From assembly GCA_963695175.1 (NCBI GenBank), contig CAVOGG010000002.1, forward strand, positions 496,001-560,000: DNA of 64,000 nucleotides, in the 5' to 3' direction. Position 1 is the stretch's first letter. Each line of letters starts with the position of its first letter. This document shows, in pieces, positions 35,526-44,319 of the stretch. The notes under the pieces are model-generated. The model saw only the letters and a list, made by a program, of their open reading frames with translations. It was not told the origin of the DNA and ran no database searches. The stretch comes from Fodinibacter sp963695175 (lineage in GTDB: Bacteria > Actinomycetota > Actinomycetes > Actinomycetales > Dermatophilaceae). The position numbers and the translations under genes were made by a program.

Positions 35526-36374
35526 ATGGACACATTCACCGACAACCCATCCACCACCCTCGTCATCGGGGGACACGGCAAGACCGGCAGGCGGGTCGCT
35601 GAGCGGCTCGCCGCCGCGGGCCGCGCCACCCGAGTCGTCTCACGATCGACCGACGTGCCGTTCGACTGGCACAACGAGTCCACCTGGGGCCCGGCCCTCG
35701 CCGGGACCAGCAGCGCCTACGTGACGTTCCAACCTGACATCACCGTGCCCGGTGCCCTCGAGATCCTCACGGCGTTCGCCGCCACTGCCCGGGAGCGCGG
35801 CCTCGACCACCTCGTGCTGCTCTCTGGTCGCGGTGAGGCGCAGGCGGAAGCCTGCGAGGTCGCCGTGGCCGCGAGCGGGGTGACGGCCACGATCGTGCGC
35901 TGCGCTTTGTTCGCGCAGAACTTCAGCGAAGGCTTCCTCATCGGCGACGTGCAGGCCGGCGTGTTCGCCCTGCCTGCGGGCGACGTCACCGAGCCCATCG
36001 TCGACATCGACGACGTTGCGGACGTGGCCGTCTCGGCGCTGCTCGGCCAGATCCCCACGGGACGTGTGTACGAGTGCACCGGTCCGGAACTGCTCACCTT
36101 CCACGACATGGCCGTCGACCTCAGCAAGGCGACCGGTCGCACGATCACCTACGTGCCCGTTGGCACACGGGAGTACACCGTCGCCGCAGCCGCAGCGGGA
36201 GTGCCTGAGGAGGAAGCCAAGATGCTGGGTGACCTGTTCGGCCACATCTTCGACGGCCACAACTCATCCCTCACCTATGGCATCCAGGAAGCCCTGAGCC
36301 GCCCCGCGCGCAGCTTCGCCGACTTCGCGTCGCAGGCCGCAACGACCGGCGTGTGGGACCAGGTGCCGTCATGA
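35526..36374 (+). CDS. NmrA-like NAD(P)-binding protein
   Basis: A 282-residue NmrA/atypical-SDR protein. The cofactor loop is GGHGKTG (residues 15-21), followed by the strand LVLLSGRG and the helix VAVAASGVTATIVR typical of NAD(P)H:quinone reductase-like NmrA proteins. These sense or use NAD(P). It is the first gene of a three-gene operon and overlaps the next gene by ATGA. Confidence 0.88.
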   Translation: MDTFTDNPSTTLVIGGHGKTGRRVAERLAAAGRATRVVSRSTDVPFDWHNESTWGPALAGTSSAYVTFQPDITVPGALEILTAFAATARERGLDHLVLLSGRGEAQAEACEVAVAASGVTATIVRCALFAQNFSEGFLIGDVQAGVFALPAGDVTEPIVDIDDVADVAVSALLGQIPTGRVYECTGPELLTFHDMAVDLSKATGRTITYVPVGTREYTVAAAAAGVPEEEAKMLGDLFGHIFDGHNSSLTYGIQEALSRPARSFADFASQAATTGVWDQVPS

Positions 36375-36904
36375 GTAGCGCTGTCCGAAAAGCCCTTCTC
36401 ACCGCGGCGACCACGACCGCTGGACTCACTGCCGGCGTGTTCTTCGATTGGCAGGTCACCGTCATGCCGGGACTTGAAGAACTTCCGGATGCTGAGTTCA
36501 TCGCCACGTTCCAAGCGCTGGACCGCGCGGTCAAGAACCCGCTCTTCATCGGGGGCGCATTCATGGGAGGCGCCGCGTCTCTCCTCGCTGCCACAGTCGC
36601 GTATCGCCACGAGCCCGCCCGACTGCGGCAGCTGGCCGCGGCCTCGGCGGTGTACGTGGCCGGGGTGGGCGTGACCTTGGCCGGGAACGTGCCGCTGAAC
36701 GAGAAGCTCGGCGAGGTATCGGTCGCTACGGCGAGTCCCGCCGAGATGGCCACCGCACGAATGGACTTCGAGGGGCCGTGGAGGGCTCTTCACCTCGTCC
36801 GGACCGCCGCAGCGCTGGGATCGCTGGTCCTCGTGAGTATGGCGATGCGGAGCCGTGACACGACGGCTCAGCTCCTTCCCAGCACATCGAAGTCCTCGCC
36901 GTGA
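36371..36904 (+). CDS. DUF1772 (anthrone oxygenase-like) membrane protein, copy 1
   Basis: A 177-residue four-helix protein of the DUF1772/anthrone-oxygenase family: GVFFDWQVTVMPGL in the first helix, NPLFIGG, GNVPLNEKL before the last helices and a terminal W..LHLVRT. Family members act with polyketide or quinone-like substrates, though many are unassigned. It overlaps both neighbours by four bases (ATGA and GTGA). Confidence 0.85.
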   Translation: MSSAVRKALLTAATTTAGLTAGVFFDWQVTVMPGLEELPDAEFIATFQALDRAVKNPLFIGGAFMGGAASLLAATVAYRHEPARLRQLAAASAVYVAGVGVTLAGNVPLNEKLGEVSVATASPAEMATARMDFEGPWRALHLVRTAAALGSLVLVSMAMRSRDTTAQLLPSTSKSSP

Positions 36905-37374
36905 GCAGCGGCTGGGGGCCCGTCCTCCTCGTCGCGGCAGTTCTCGCCGGCCTCCAGGCCGGCACCTACTACACCTGGGCGACCGGAGTGATGCCCGGCC
37001 TGGCACGCACCGACGATCGCACGTTCATACACGCCACCCAGCAGATGAGCATCGCGATTGTGAACCCGGCCTTCATGCTGAGCTTCCTGGGCGCCCCACT
37101 GTTCGCAGGCGCCGCCATCGCCGGTGCAGAGCCGGCGACGCGACCGTGGGCGATCGCCGGCGCTGCCCTGGCCGTTGGAACACTGATGATCACCGCGATC
37201 GGCAATATCCCGCTCAACAATCAGATTGAAGCTGCCGGGCCCATCGACTCCATCGCTGACCTGTCCTCGGTGCGCAATCGGTTCGAAAGCCGATGGGTGG
37301 CCTTCAACATGGCGCGGTCCTTTACGTCCCTTGGCGCGATGGCCTGCCTGGTCTGGGCGGCGTACCGTGCCTAG
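36901..37374 (+). CDS. DUF1772 (anthrone oxygenase-like) membrane protein, copy 2
   Basis: A 157-residue four-helix protein with the same landmarks as the preceding gene: GTYYTWATGVMPGL, NPAFMLSFLGAP, GNIPLNNQI and W..FNMARSFTS. The two are probably diverged tandem duplicates that may form a heteromer. Translation starts at GTG 36901 overlapping the stop of copy 1. The operon with NmrA suggests quinone or polyketide chemistry under AraC control. Confidence 0.85.
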   Translation: MSSGWGPVLLVAAVLAGLQAGTYYTWATGVMPGLARTDDRTFIHATQQMSIAIVNPAFMLSFLGAPLFAGAAIAGAEPATRPWAIAGAALAVGTLMITAIGNIPLNNQIEAAGPIDSIADLSSVRNRFESRWVAFNMARSFTSLGAMACLVWAAYRA

Positions 37375-37576
37375 CTGGACGCTCACGGGTTGTATCCGCT
37401 GCTTCCACGCGCAGGCCACTGCGCTTCGGGGCGAGGTGTTCGCTGCGCCAACCTCTTTCAAGGAGGGAGTGGCGTCGAGCGGCAGCAGCCGATCCCGATC
37501 CCGGTAGGAGCGCATCGTGCGGGGACGAGCCTGTCACCGCGCCCCCGGGGCGAGATGCTGATCACCAAGGAGCGAC

Positions 37577-37696
37577 TCACGGACGGTGATCGATGTGAGC
37601 GATCTCATCGCCCGTTTCGGCCAGCCAAGCGAGCACGCGAGGATCGGGACCCGAGCCCAAAGGCTCCGACAGCACGTTCGTGCCGGCGACGATCAC
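37577..37696 (-). pseudogene. Truncated VapC-like PIN-domain remnant
   Basis: A minus-strand GTG at 37696 opens a 39-codon frame beginning VIVAGTNVLSEPLGSGPDP and ending shortly after RVLAWLAE. This matches the first 25 or so residues of VapC toxins (DTNVLSE...PDPRVLAWL), but the first catalytic Asp is Gly and the rest of the PIN domain is missing. No antitoxin gene is seen. It is a decayed toxin gene, interrupted by unrelated sequence. Confidence 0.55.
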
Positions 37697-37715
37697 GACC
37701 GCCTCGGACGGGGGT

Positions 37716-39137
37716 ATGGTCCCGGAAGTGACACTTGCCCACCGCTCCGTGCTGACAGTGGCGATTCTCGCTTCGTTCGTCGCATTTCTGGACGGATCCA
37801 TCGTCAACGTTGCGCTGCCTGCCGTTGTCGACGAGCTGGGCGGAGGGATCACAACTCAGCAATGGGTGCTGGATGCTTACCTCCTGACGCTCGGATCGTT
37901 CATCCTGCTCGCCGGGTCACTGTCTGATTCATTCGGCAGACTCCGAATCCTGCGGTTGGGTCTGGTTGTCTTCGGGGTCGCTTCGGTGGCGTGTGCCCTG
38001 GCACCTACTTCTGGCGTGCTGATCGCAGCCCGCGCGGTGCAGGGGGCGGGCGCTGCGTTCCTTGTGCCCAGCTCGTTGGCCCTCATCACGACGACCTACA
38101 GGGGCGAGGACCAGGGAAAGGCGATTGGCAGCTGGACGGCATGGACCGGCACCGCCTTCATCCTTGGCCCGCTGTTGGGTGGTTTGTTCGTCGATACGAT
38201 CGGCTGGCGGTTCATCTTCGGCATCAACGTGCTGCCCATCGCCGTCACCCTGTTGCTGGCGACGAGGCTCCCGCAGTTTACCGGCGCCCGCGCTCCGATC
38301 GACGTCGTTGGTGCGGCGCTGGGGGCGGTGGGGTTGGCCGGCCCCGTGTTCGCACTCGTCGAGCAGGAGCGTCTGGGATGGGATAGCCCGATCGTGGTGA
38401 TCACGCTGGTGGTGGGGCTGGCGAGCCTCGCTGCGTTTGTGTGGTGGGAACGCCGAACCCCGCACCCGATGATGCCGCCCTCCCTGTTCGGACACCGAAA
38501 CTTCGCGATCGGAAACCTGACGACCGCGTTCGTCTACGCGGGAGTGGCGCTAGGGCTTCTCGTCGTCGTGTTGTATTTCCAGGAGGTCCTCGGCCTGAGC
38601 GCGACGCTGGCCGGACTGGCAACCCTGCCCGTCGCCTGTTTGTCGCTGTTCTTGGCGCGCACCTTTGGTGCCCTGGCCGGCAGGTACGGGCCACGACTGT
38701 TCATGGCGGTGGGCCCGGTGATTGCCGCATCGGGATTTCTGCTCCTGCTTGGGGTCGACGAGCCCTTCGACTTCTGGTGGCAGGCTTTCCCGGGCCTCAC
38801 CGTGTATGGCCTCGGTCTGGCGATGACCGTGGCACCGTTGACTACGGCGGTGCTTGGGTCGATCCCGGCGTCACAGGCCGGAATCGGATCCGCCGTGAAC
38901 AATGCCATCGCTCGTGTCGCCGGACTCGCGTCAATCGCGCTGGTGGGCACGATTGTCGGAGGCACCCTCGATACGAACGGATTCCGGCGCGTCTTGATCG
39001 TCACGGCCACGCTCTTCGCCGCCGGCGGACTGATCTCAGCTCTCGGCATCCGCAATGCGGCCGTAAACGCATCCGAGATCCCTCCACACGCCGCCGCCAA
39101 CTGCAACGACCGGCTCGTGGCGGCATCGAGCGGCTAG
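37716..39137 (+). CDS. MFS transporter, DHA2/EmrB-QacA type
   Basis: A 473-residue major facilitator with about 14 helices. Motif D1-like LDGSIVNVALPAV lies in helix 1, the motif A-like loop is GSLSDSFGRLR, and motif C-like GPLLGGLFVD follows helix 5. This layout is typical of drug:H+ antiporters of the DHA2 family. The ATG at 37716 or a GTG at 37728 is the likely start; the GTG at 37680 is less likely. No adjacent regulator is present; a VapC remnant lies just upstream on the other strand. Confidence 0.9.
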   Translation: MVPEVTLAHRSVLTVAILASFVAFLDGSIVNVALPAVVDELGGGITTQQWVLDAYLLTLGSFILLAGSLSDSFGRLRILRLGLVVFGVASVACALAPTSGVLIAARAVQGAGAAFLVPSSLALITTTYRGEDQGKAIGSWTAWTGTAFILGPLLGGLFVDTIGWRFIFGINVLPIAVTLLLATRLPQFTGARAPIDVVGAALGAVGLAGPVFALVEQERLGWDSPIVVITLVVGLASLAAFVWWERRTPHPMMPPSLFGHRNFAIGNLTTAFVYAGVALGLLVVVLYFQEVLGLSATLAGLATLPVACLSLFLARTFGALAGRYGPRLFMAVGPVIAASGFLLLLGVDEPFDFWWQAFPGLTVYGLGLAMTVAPLTTAVLGSIPASQAGIGSAVNNAIARVAGLASIALVGTIVGGTLDTNGFRRVLIVTATLFAAGGLISALGIRNAAVNASEIPPHAAANCNDRLVAASSG

Positions 39138-39138
39138 T

Positions 39139-39309
39139 TCAGGCGAGGGACGTCTCCAGGGTGCCGAGCTGCGACGCCACTGTCCGATCGATGTCCCTCC
39201 AGTTCTGCGTCGCCAAGAGCATGCTCCGTAGGGCTTTGTGAGGACCCAGCCAACGCGTGTCTCGTTCTGCTCCTCGTGCTTCCCGAATTGATCGAAGCTC
39301 TGAGGTCAC
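39139..39309 (-). CDS. Possible small protein or 3' remnant
   Basis: A minus-strand frame encodes 56 coherent residues from a GTG at 39309 to a TGA at 39139, including RWLGPHKALRSMLLATQNW and DRTVASQLGTLETS. Charged and helical content is protein-like, but there is no clear ribosome binding site and no family. It could be a genuine small gene or the tail of a lost gene. It ends one base after the convergent MFS stop. Confidence 0.35.
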   Translation of the reverse strand: MTSELRSIREARGAERDTRWLGPHKALRSMLLATQNWRDIDRTVASQLGTLETSLA

Positions 39310-39395
39310 GGAGCACGAGCCTGGTTCTGGCCCACCGGGTTACCGCAGCCCCCGGATGCGCCAGACTGCCTGGGCGCGTGTGTCTGGAGAACGCG

Positions 39396-42269
39396 TCAGT
39401 TCGTGATCTTCACCGTCCTGGTCGCCGTACCCAATGTGACGCCCGCAGAGCTTCGTAGCGTCATCGTGACCGTCGCGGTGGCGGCGTTGTTGGCGCGCAT
39501 CTGCCATGGGACCGTCTTGGTCCCCCCTGCGGCGATCGTTCCGGTGGGTTGGGTCGAACTGGTCGGGTTCGTGAGCCGCAGCGCGTTGGTCGGCGCAAAG
39601 CTGACCACCACGGTCGAGCCGGTAGCCGCTGACCCGCCGCCGTTGGTGACCGCGGCCGTCGCGGTGAACGATTGACCTCGGCGAATGGTCGTCGGCACGC
39701 CGCTGAGGTCAATGGCCATCCCCGACGGCGGAATGGTCGCCGGCGTCACGGTGACGGTTGCGGTCCTGGTGGTGCTGCCGGAGAACGCCGTGATCGTGAC
39801 CGGCGTACTCGCGGCCACCGGGGACGTCGTCACCGTGAAGCTCGCCTGACTCTGGCCCGCCGGCACCGAGACTATCGGCGGCACTTGGGCCACGGATGAG
39901 TTGCCGGTCGCGAGGGTCACCGACAAACCCCCGCTCGGCGCAGCGGAGCTCAGCGCAACGGTGCCCGTTGCGTTGCTGCCCCCGGCCACGCTGGCGGGGG
40001 CGATCGACAACGACACCAGCGACGGCGCCGTCGGGCCGGCCGCGAGGTTGATGAACGCGGACCTCGTGACGCCGCCCGCGCTCGCGTCAACCTCCACAGT
40101 CGTGAAGACGCTCGTCGCGCTGGTCGTGATCGCGAAGCTCGCAGAGTTGTTGCCGGCCGGAACGCTGACCGTGGACGGAACCTGGAGAACTGCGGGGTTG
40201 CTGCTGGTCAAGGTCACGGTGCCGCCGGCGGCAGGTGCCGACGTGACCAGCTGAACCGTGCCCTGTGTCGAGCTGCCGCTGACGATGTCGGTCGGGCTGA
40301 CGCTGAACCCGGCCAGCGTCGGCGCAGTGGATCCCGGACGGATCTCGAGCAGCTTGGCCTGCGTCCCGGCGGTGAACCCGAGTCCGGCCTGGATCAGGAC
40401 GTAGTAGGTCGCAGGCACCGACGGCGCCGTGATCGTGAAGGTCGCGCTCGTGCTACCGGCCGGCACCGTCACGCTCGACGGGGTGACGACCTGGCCCTCC
40501 ATGCTGCCGCTCAGGCGGATGGTGGCGCCACCCGCGGGCGCCGGGGCCGTGAGGGTCACGGTGGCCGTAGTCGTCGCGCCCCCCGCGATGCTGGCAGAGG
40601 TGAGCGCCAGCGATGCCAGTGCCGCGGGGGTCGCAGTTCCTGGCGGCGCCACGGTCAGCCACAACGATGGCGAGCGGTACGACTCGGCCCCGTAACCCGA
40701 GTCAATCTTCACGCGCGTCGGGGCGGAGACCGTTGAGGTGGTGACGGTGAAGGACGCGCCGGTCCCGCCCGCAGGGATGAGCACGGTCGGCGGCAGCGAG
40801 ACAACCGCTGGATCGGCGCTGACCAGGGTCACCAAGGCACCGCCCGCCGGGGCCGGGTTCAGCAGGGTCACCGTTCCGGTCGTGGCGTTGCCGCCGACCA
40901 CGGTCTCGGCACCCAGCGAATGCCCCCACAGGAGCGGGAACAACCCGAGCGAGCTCTGCTGCCAGGTCGTGCCGTAGGCGGCGCGGATGGTGCCGACCGA
41001 GGCAGCGCCGACCGGAGATGTCGTGATCGGGGTGACCATCGCATCGGTCGCGCCGGCGGGGATGAAGACGCTCGCGGGCGTCTCCACGTCGGACATGTCG
41101 CTGGCGACCTTCACCGTGACGCCGCCGGCCGGTGCCGGCTGGGTCAACGTGACCCGCGCCTGGGTGGCGTTGCCACCGGAAACGGATGACGGGGTGGCGA
41201 CGAGGGACAGCACGCCCAGGCCCTGCGGGACCGGCGGACCGGCGACGACGGTGAAGCTGCCGGTGGCCGACCACGCGCCCCGAACCTGGCCGTGCACGGC
41301 GCGCACCCGCCAGAAGTAGGTGCCCGGCGCCAGCGTGTCGACCAGCATGTAGTCGGAGCGGGCGAGGTTCTGGATCAGGAAGACGCCGAACGCCCCGGCG
41401 AAGGCGGGGTCGTCGTCGATGTCCAGGTCATAGCCCGGGCTCTCCCGGTTCGGCGTGTCCGTCCAGTCGAACGTCAGGGGGATCGAACGAGTCGCCCCAC
41501 CGATCGGGGAGAGCAACGTCGGTGCCGCCGGAGACGGCGCAGTGTTCGTGATCTTCACGTTCAGCGTCGGAGACGGCAGCCCATGCACTCCTGCAGCCGA
41601 CACCGCGCGGACCCGGTAGTACACGTTGGGGATCTCATTGCCCCAGCCGGCTCGGAACGTTGTCCCGAACTGCATCAGGTCCGTCGTCAGCGACAACGGA
41701 TACGAGAACGTCGGCTCGTCGTCGGCTTCGAGGAGGTAGTACTGCGCACCGGACACCGCAGTCCAGGTGATGTCAAAGAACTCCGATCCGTGGAAGCGTG
41801 CGCCGGTCGCCGGGGACGTGAACGACGGTGTGCCGGGTGCCGCGCCGAGCCCGGTGACGGTGAAGCCGCGCACCGTCGACCAGGCCGAGTCGATCGAGCC
41901 GACAGCGCCGCCGACCGTCTGCGATGCCTGCACGCGCCAGAAGTAGCTGCCCAGCGGCAGGCCGCTCACCTTGTCCGTAGTGGGCACCGGGATGCCCGGA
42001 AGCGATTCCTGGGTGAAGCCGGACGCGATCACTGTCCCGAAGGTGGAGCTCGTGCCGACCTGCCACGTATAGCTGCCGATCGGCCCGTCGGGATCGGCGA
42101 CCACACCCCATTGCAGCGTGAACGGCTCGACCACCGACGCCCCGGCGGCGGGTCCCACGAGTGCTGGCGCGGGGGGCGGGGCCACCGTCGCAGCCGATGC
42201 GGCGGTGCCCGGAAGCACCAGCAGCCCGGCGATCGTCGACAACGTGGCAAGAACTGCAAAGCGTCGCAT
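39396..42269 (-). CDS. Large exported protein with fibronectin-like and Ig-like repeats
   Basis: A 957-residue exported protein. Residues 1 to about 27 form a signal peptide (cleavage near ASA-AT). The first third has fibronectin-like modules with the recurring landmark GSYFWRVQA / GTYFWRVRA. Residues about 360-860 contain five Ig-like repeats of about 90 residues, each with SGG..T.G.VTL, PAPAGG and VPAG..SA.F motifs. A CARDB-like module ends it (TVVVSFAP, WQMRAN). There is no sorting signal, so it is probably secreted or loosely bound, and may bind carbohydrate or surfaces. Confidence 0.88.
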   Translation of the reverse strand: MRRFAVLATLSTIAGLLVLPGTAASAATVAPPPAPALVGPAAGASVVEPFTLQWGVVADPDGPIGSYTWQVGTSSTFGTVIASGFTQESLPGIPVPTTDKVSGLPLGSYFWRVQASQTVGGAVGSIDSAWSTVRGFTVTGLGAAPGTPSFTSPATGARFHGSEFFDITWTAVSGAQYYLLEADDEPTFSYPLSLTTDLMQFGTTFRAGWGNEIPNVYYRVRAVSAAGVHGLPSPTLNVKITNTAPSPAAPTLLSPIGGATRSIPLTFDWTDTPNRESPGYDLDIDDDPAFAGAFGVFLIQNLARSDYMLVDTLAPGTYFWRVRAVHGQVRGAWSATGSFTVVAGPPVPQGLGVLSLVATPSSVSGGNATQARVTLTQPAPAGGVTVKVASDMSDVETPASVFIPAGATDAMVTPITTSPVGAASVGTIRAAYGTTWQQSSLGLFPLLWGHSLGAETVVGGNATTGTVTLLNPAPAGGALVTLVSADPAVVSLPPTVLIPAGGTGASFTVTTSTVSAPTRVKIDSGYGAESYRSPSLWLTVAPPGTATPAALASLALTSASIAGGATTTATVTLTAPAPAGGATIRLSGSMEGQVVTPSSVTVPAGSTSATFTITAPSVPATYYVLIQAGLGFTAGTQAKLLEIRPGSTAPTLAGFSVSPTDIVSGSSTQGTVQLVTSAPAAGGTVTLTSSNPAVLQVPSTVSVPAGNNSASFAITTSATSVFTTVEVDASAGGVTRSAFINLAAGPTAPSLVSLSIAPASVAGGSNATGTVALSSAAPSGGLSVTLATGNSSVAQVPPIVSVPAGQSQASFTVTTSPVAASTPVTITAFSGSTTRTATVTVTPATIPPSGMAIDLSGVPTTIRRGQSFTATAAVTNGGGSAATGSTVVVSFAPTNALRLTNPTSSTQPTGTIAAGGTKTVPWQMRANNAATATVTMTLRSSAGVTLGTATRTVKITN

Positions 42270-42530
42270 CACGACTCCTGTGATCGCGCTGAGACCTACG
42301 ACCGGGTGGGTACATCGACCGGACTGGTCCATCAACAAGCACGTACGCGGGGCCGACATGGTTCGAACTCACACAGGTCGCAGGCGTGGCGCGCATCGGC
42401 ACGACGCCGAGCCGTTGGGCCTGGACGTGACCATCGCACTCCTCCGTGACCGCATGCCATGCTCGTCGTGCACCGCGTTCACGCGTCCGGCAAACAGCGT
42501 CGGTGGTGTGACGTCGTCGAGGAGGCACTC

Positions 42531-42947
42531 ATGGCTCAGGGTTCCGGCACCGCGACAGACCCGTGGGTGTTGACGACAGCACCAGGCTCGTCGACGTACC
42601 TGATGTACGCCGATCCGGAATCCGACCCCCCGGCGCTGGTCTGCCAAGTCGGGTCTACGACCCTGCGCTACCACCTGAACGCGGTCGAGGACCTGCACCG
42701 CTGGCTCGTCGAACAAGGTGGGTGGGTCGACCTCGGGGCGGCGGACGAAAAGAAGGACCCTGCCCCTGGCACTGTCGAGGCATGGGGCCGAGCCCCGGAG
42801 AACCCAGTCGCGGGCTGGTACGGCCTGCGCAAGGGTTACCGCGGCCGATTCGGCATGTACCTTCCGCCCCTCCTCGAGGCGCAAGGCCTTGCGGAACTCA
42901 CTCATCACCCCCGCAACAACCAGATCCGCGCCATCTCAGGGCCGTAG
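42531..42947 (+). CDS. Conserved hypothetical protein, DUF6855-like
   Basis: A 138-residue protein with a distinctive conserved plan: GTATDPWVLTT, LVCQVGSTTLRYHL, a helix with DLHRWLVEQGGWVDLG, then GTVEAWGRAPENPVAGWYGL and GRFGMYLPPLLEA. It looks like the DUF6855 family, known from bacteria but without function. The ATG at 42531 is the best start. Its 3' end overlaps the last bases of the broken araA. Confidence 0.7.
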   Translation: MAQGSGTATDPWVLTTAPGSSTYLMYADPESDPPALVCQVGSTTLRYHLNAVEDLHRWLVEQGGWVDLGAADEKKDPAPGTVEAWGRAPENPVAGWYGLRKGYRGRFGMYLPPLLEAQGLAELTHHPRNNQIRAISGP

Positions 42948-43182
42948 ACCGAGCCGCTGGGCGGGCGCAGTGCCAAGGCCTTCCTTTGGTTGGGGGGTCG
43001 GAATGTCGGCAGGCGGCGCTGTGACGCAGTTGACGATGTTGGCGGGCACAGACCCCGACGCCTGGAGCTGCTCGGCCACCCGCTTGGCCTGCTCGGTGAC
43101 TTCGCGCAGGGTCTTGTCGCCGTAAAGTGCTTGGCTTCGGTGAGGACCAGATCTCCACGGTGCGTTCGGCGACCGGTGTCAT
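42936..43182 (-). pseudogene. araA: Truncated, frameshifted L-arabinose isomerase
   Basis: The minus-strand ATG at 43182 starts with MTPVAERTVEIW, and a later frame gives YGDKTLREVTEQAKRVAEQL. Restoring one base in the TGG-T-C segment and one base in the CAC-TT segment joins these to VEIWFLTEAKHLYGDKTLRE, the N-terminus of L-arabinose isomerase. After about residue 60 the gene stops and the sequence runs into an unrelated plus-strand gene, so about 85% is missing. It sits directly after araD. Confidence 0.75.
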
Positions 43183-43217
43183 CGGAAGTCCTTTGGTTGC
43201 AGGCGGATTGCCATCGC

Positions 43218-43895
43218 TCAGCGCTGGCCGTAGACGTTCTGGTAGCGGTCGAACAGGGAGTCGATGTGGTGCGGCGCGATGGGGGCCGGCTCACCGAGCT
43301 GGCGCGCGATGTGCACCGTTCGGGCGACGTCCTCGCACATGACGGCGGCCTTGACGGCGGAGCGGGCGTCCTTGCCGATCGTGAAGACGCCGTGGTTGCG
43401 CATCAGGACGGCCGGGGACCGGCTGCCGGCGAGCGTGTCGACGATGCCGCGCCCGATGGAGTCGTCGCCGATCAGGGCGAACGGCCCGACCGGGACGTCG
43501 CCGCCGAACTCGTCAGCCATCATCGTGAGTACACACGGGATGGGTTCGCCGCGCGCGGCCCATGCCGTCGCATACGTCGAGTGGGTGTGCACCACCCCCC
43601 CGACGTGGGGCATCTCGCGGTAGACGTAGGCGGCAGCCGCCGTATCCGATGAGGGGGAACGGTCGCCCTCGACGACGTCGCCCTGCAGGTCGCACACGAC
43701 CATCGACTCCGCGGTGAGCTCGTCGTATGAGAGCCCGGAGGGCTTGATGACCATCAGGTCCTGGCCCGGGACGCGAGCCGAGACGTTCCCGGCCGTCCAC
43801 ACCACCAGCTCGTAGCGGGTCAGTTGCGCATGCAGGTCGCTGACCGTGCGGCGCAGCTCCTCGATGGTGTGCCGGACGTCTTGGTCAGCGGTCAT
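43218..43895 (-). CDS. araD: L-ribulose-5-phosphate 4-epimerase
   Basis: A 225-residue class II aldolase-family epimerase. Residues GNVSAR, KPSGLSYDEL, and the zinc-binding HTHSTYA (His-x-His) and late NHG are all in place, as is the C-terminal FDRYQNVYGQ tail typical of AraD. It converts L-ribulose-5-phosphate to D-xylulose-5-phosphate in arabinose degradation. The araA fragment follows 35 bases downstream. The gene is divergent from the FGGY kinase gene. Confidence 0.92.
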   Translation of the reverse strand: MTADQDVRHTIEELRRTVSDLHAQLTRYELVVWTAGNVSARVPGQDLMVIKPSGLSYDELTAESMVVCDLQGDVVEGDRSPSSDTAAAAYVYREMPHVGGVVHTHSTYATAWAARGEPIPCVLTMMADEFGGDVPVGPFALIGDDSIGRGIVDTLAGSRSPAVLMRNHGVFTIGKDARSAVKAAVMCEDVARTVHIARQLGEPAPIAPHHIDSLFDRYQNVYGQR

Positions 43896-43909
43896 GTCGA
43901 CCCCTTTCG

Positions 43910-44095
43910 CGATAGAGCGCTTGTGGTACCGCGGACGATGAGCCGCGGCGGCAGGAGTGGGACGCTTGGCGACTCACATCGCGGATCACCGCGATGTGGA
44001 CCTCGATTCGTTCGGGCGCCACGGCGGGTGGCGTCCGGGTGGACCCAGAGTGCCATGTTGGTCGCTGCCGCCGAAGACCGCTGTCACGGAGATGT
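43910..44095 (-). pseudogene. Degenerate LacI-type regulator remnant
   Basis: Minus-strand pieces in different frames read like the C-terminal part of a LacI repressor: TAVFGGSDQ (effector domain), then ERIEVHIAVIRDVSRQ, then VPLLPPRLIVRGTTSAL, the usual LacI tail. The frame changes at least twice, and the DNA-binding N-terminus is not present. Sequence alone does not prove identity, but the position between araD and the kinase is where an arabinose regulator would be. Confidence 0.5.
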
Positions 44096-44319
44096 CCGCA
44101 GCGGTCGAGCAACCCGCTTGGTTTCCGAATGCAGCGCTCCAGTAACCCCACACGCGGCTCACTTTGCACTTCCCTCGAAGTCCTTGAAACGCTTACGGTG
44201 GCGCTAACGGCATCCCTCGTCAAGCCCCGACGGTCAGCCCCCTAACGACGCTTCTGTGACGAGTCACCAGCGTCCCGCAACCTGCGTCGCTGACGCGCCC
44301 CGGCCAAAGGAGTCTGACC

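Noticed and set aside
44190..44212. CGCTTAC...CGCTAAC pair as a LacI operator
   Set aside because: The two halves are direct, not inverted, and imperfect. A working LacI operator cannot be claimed.
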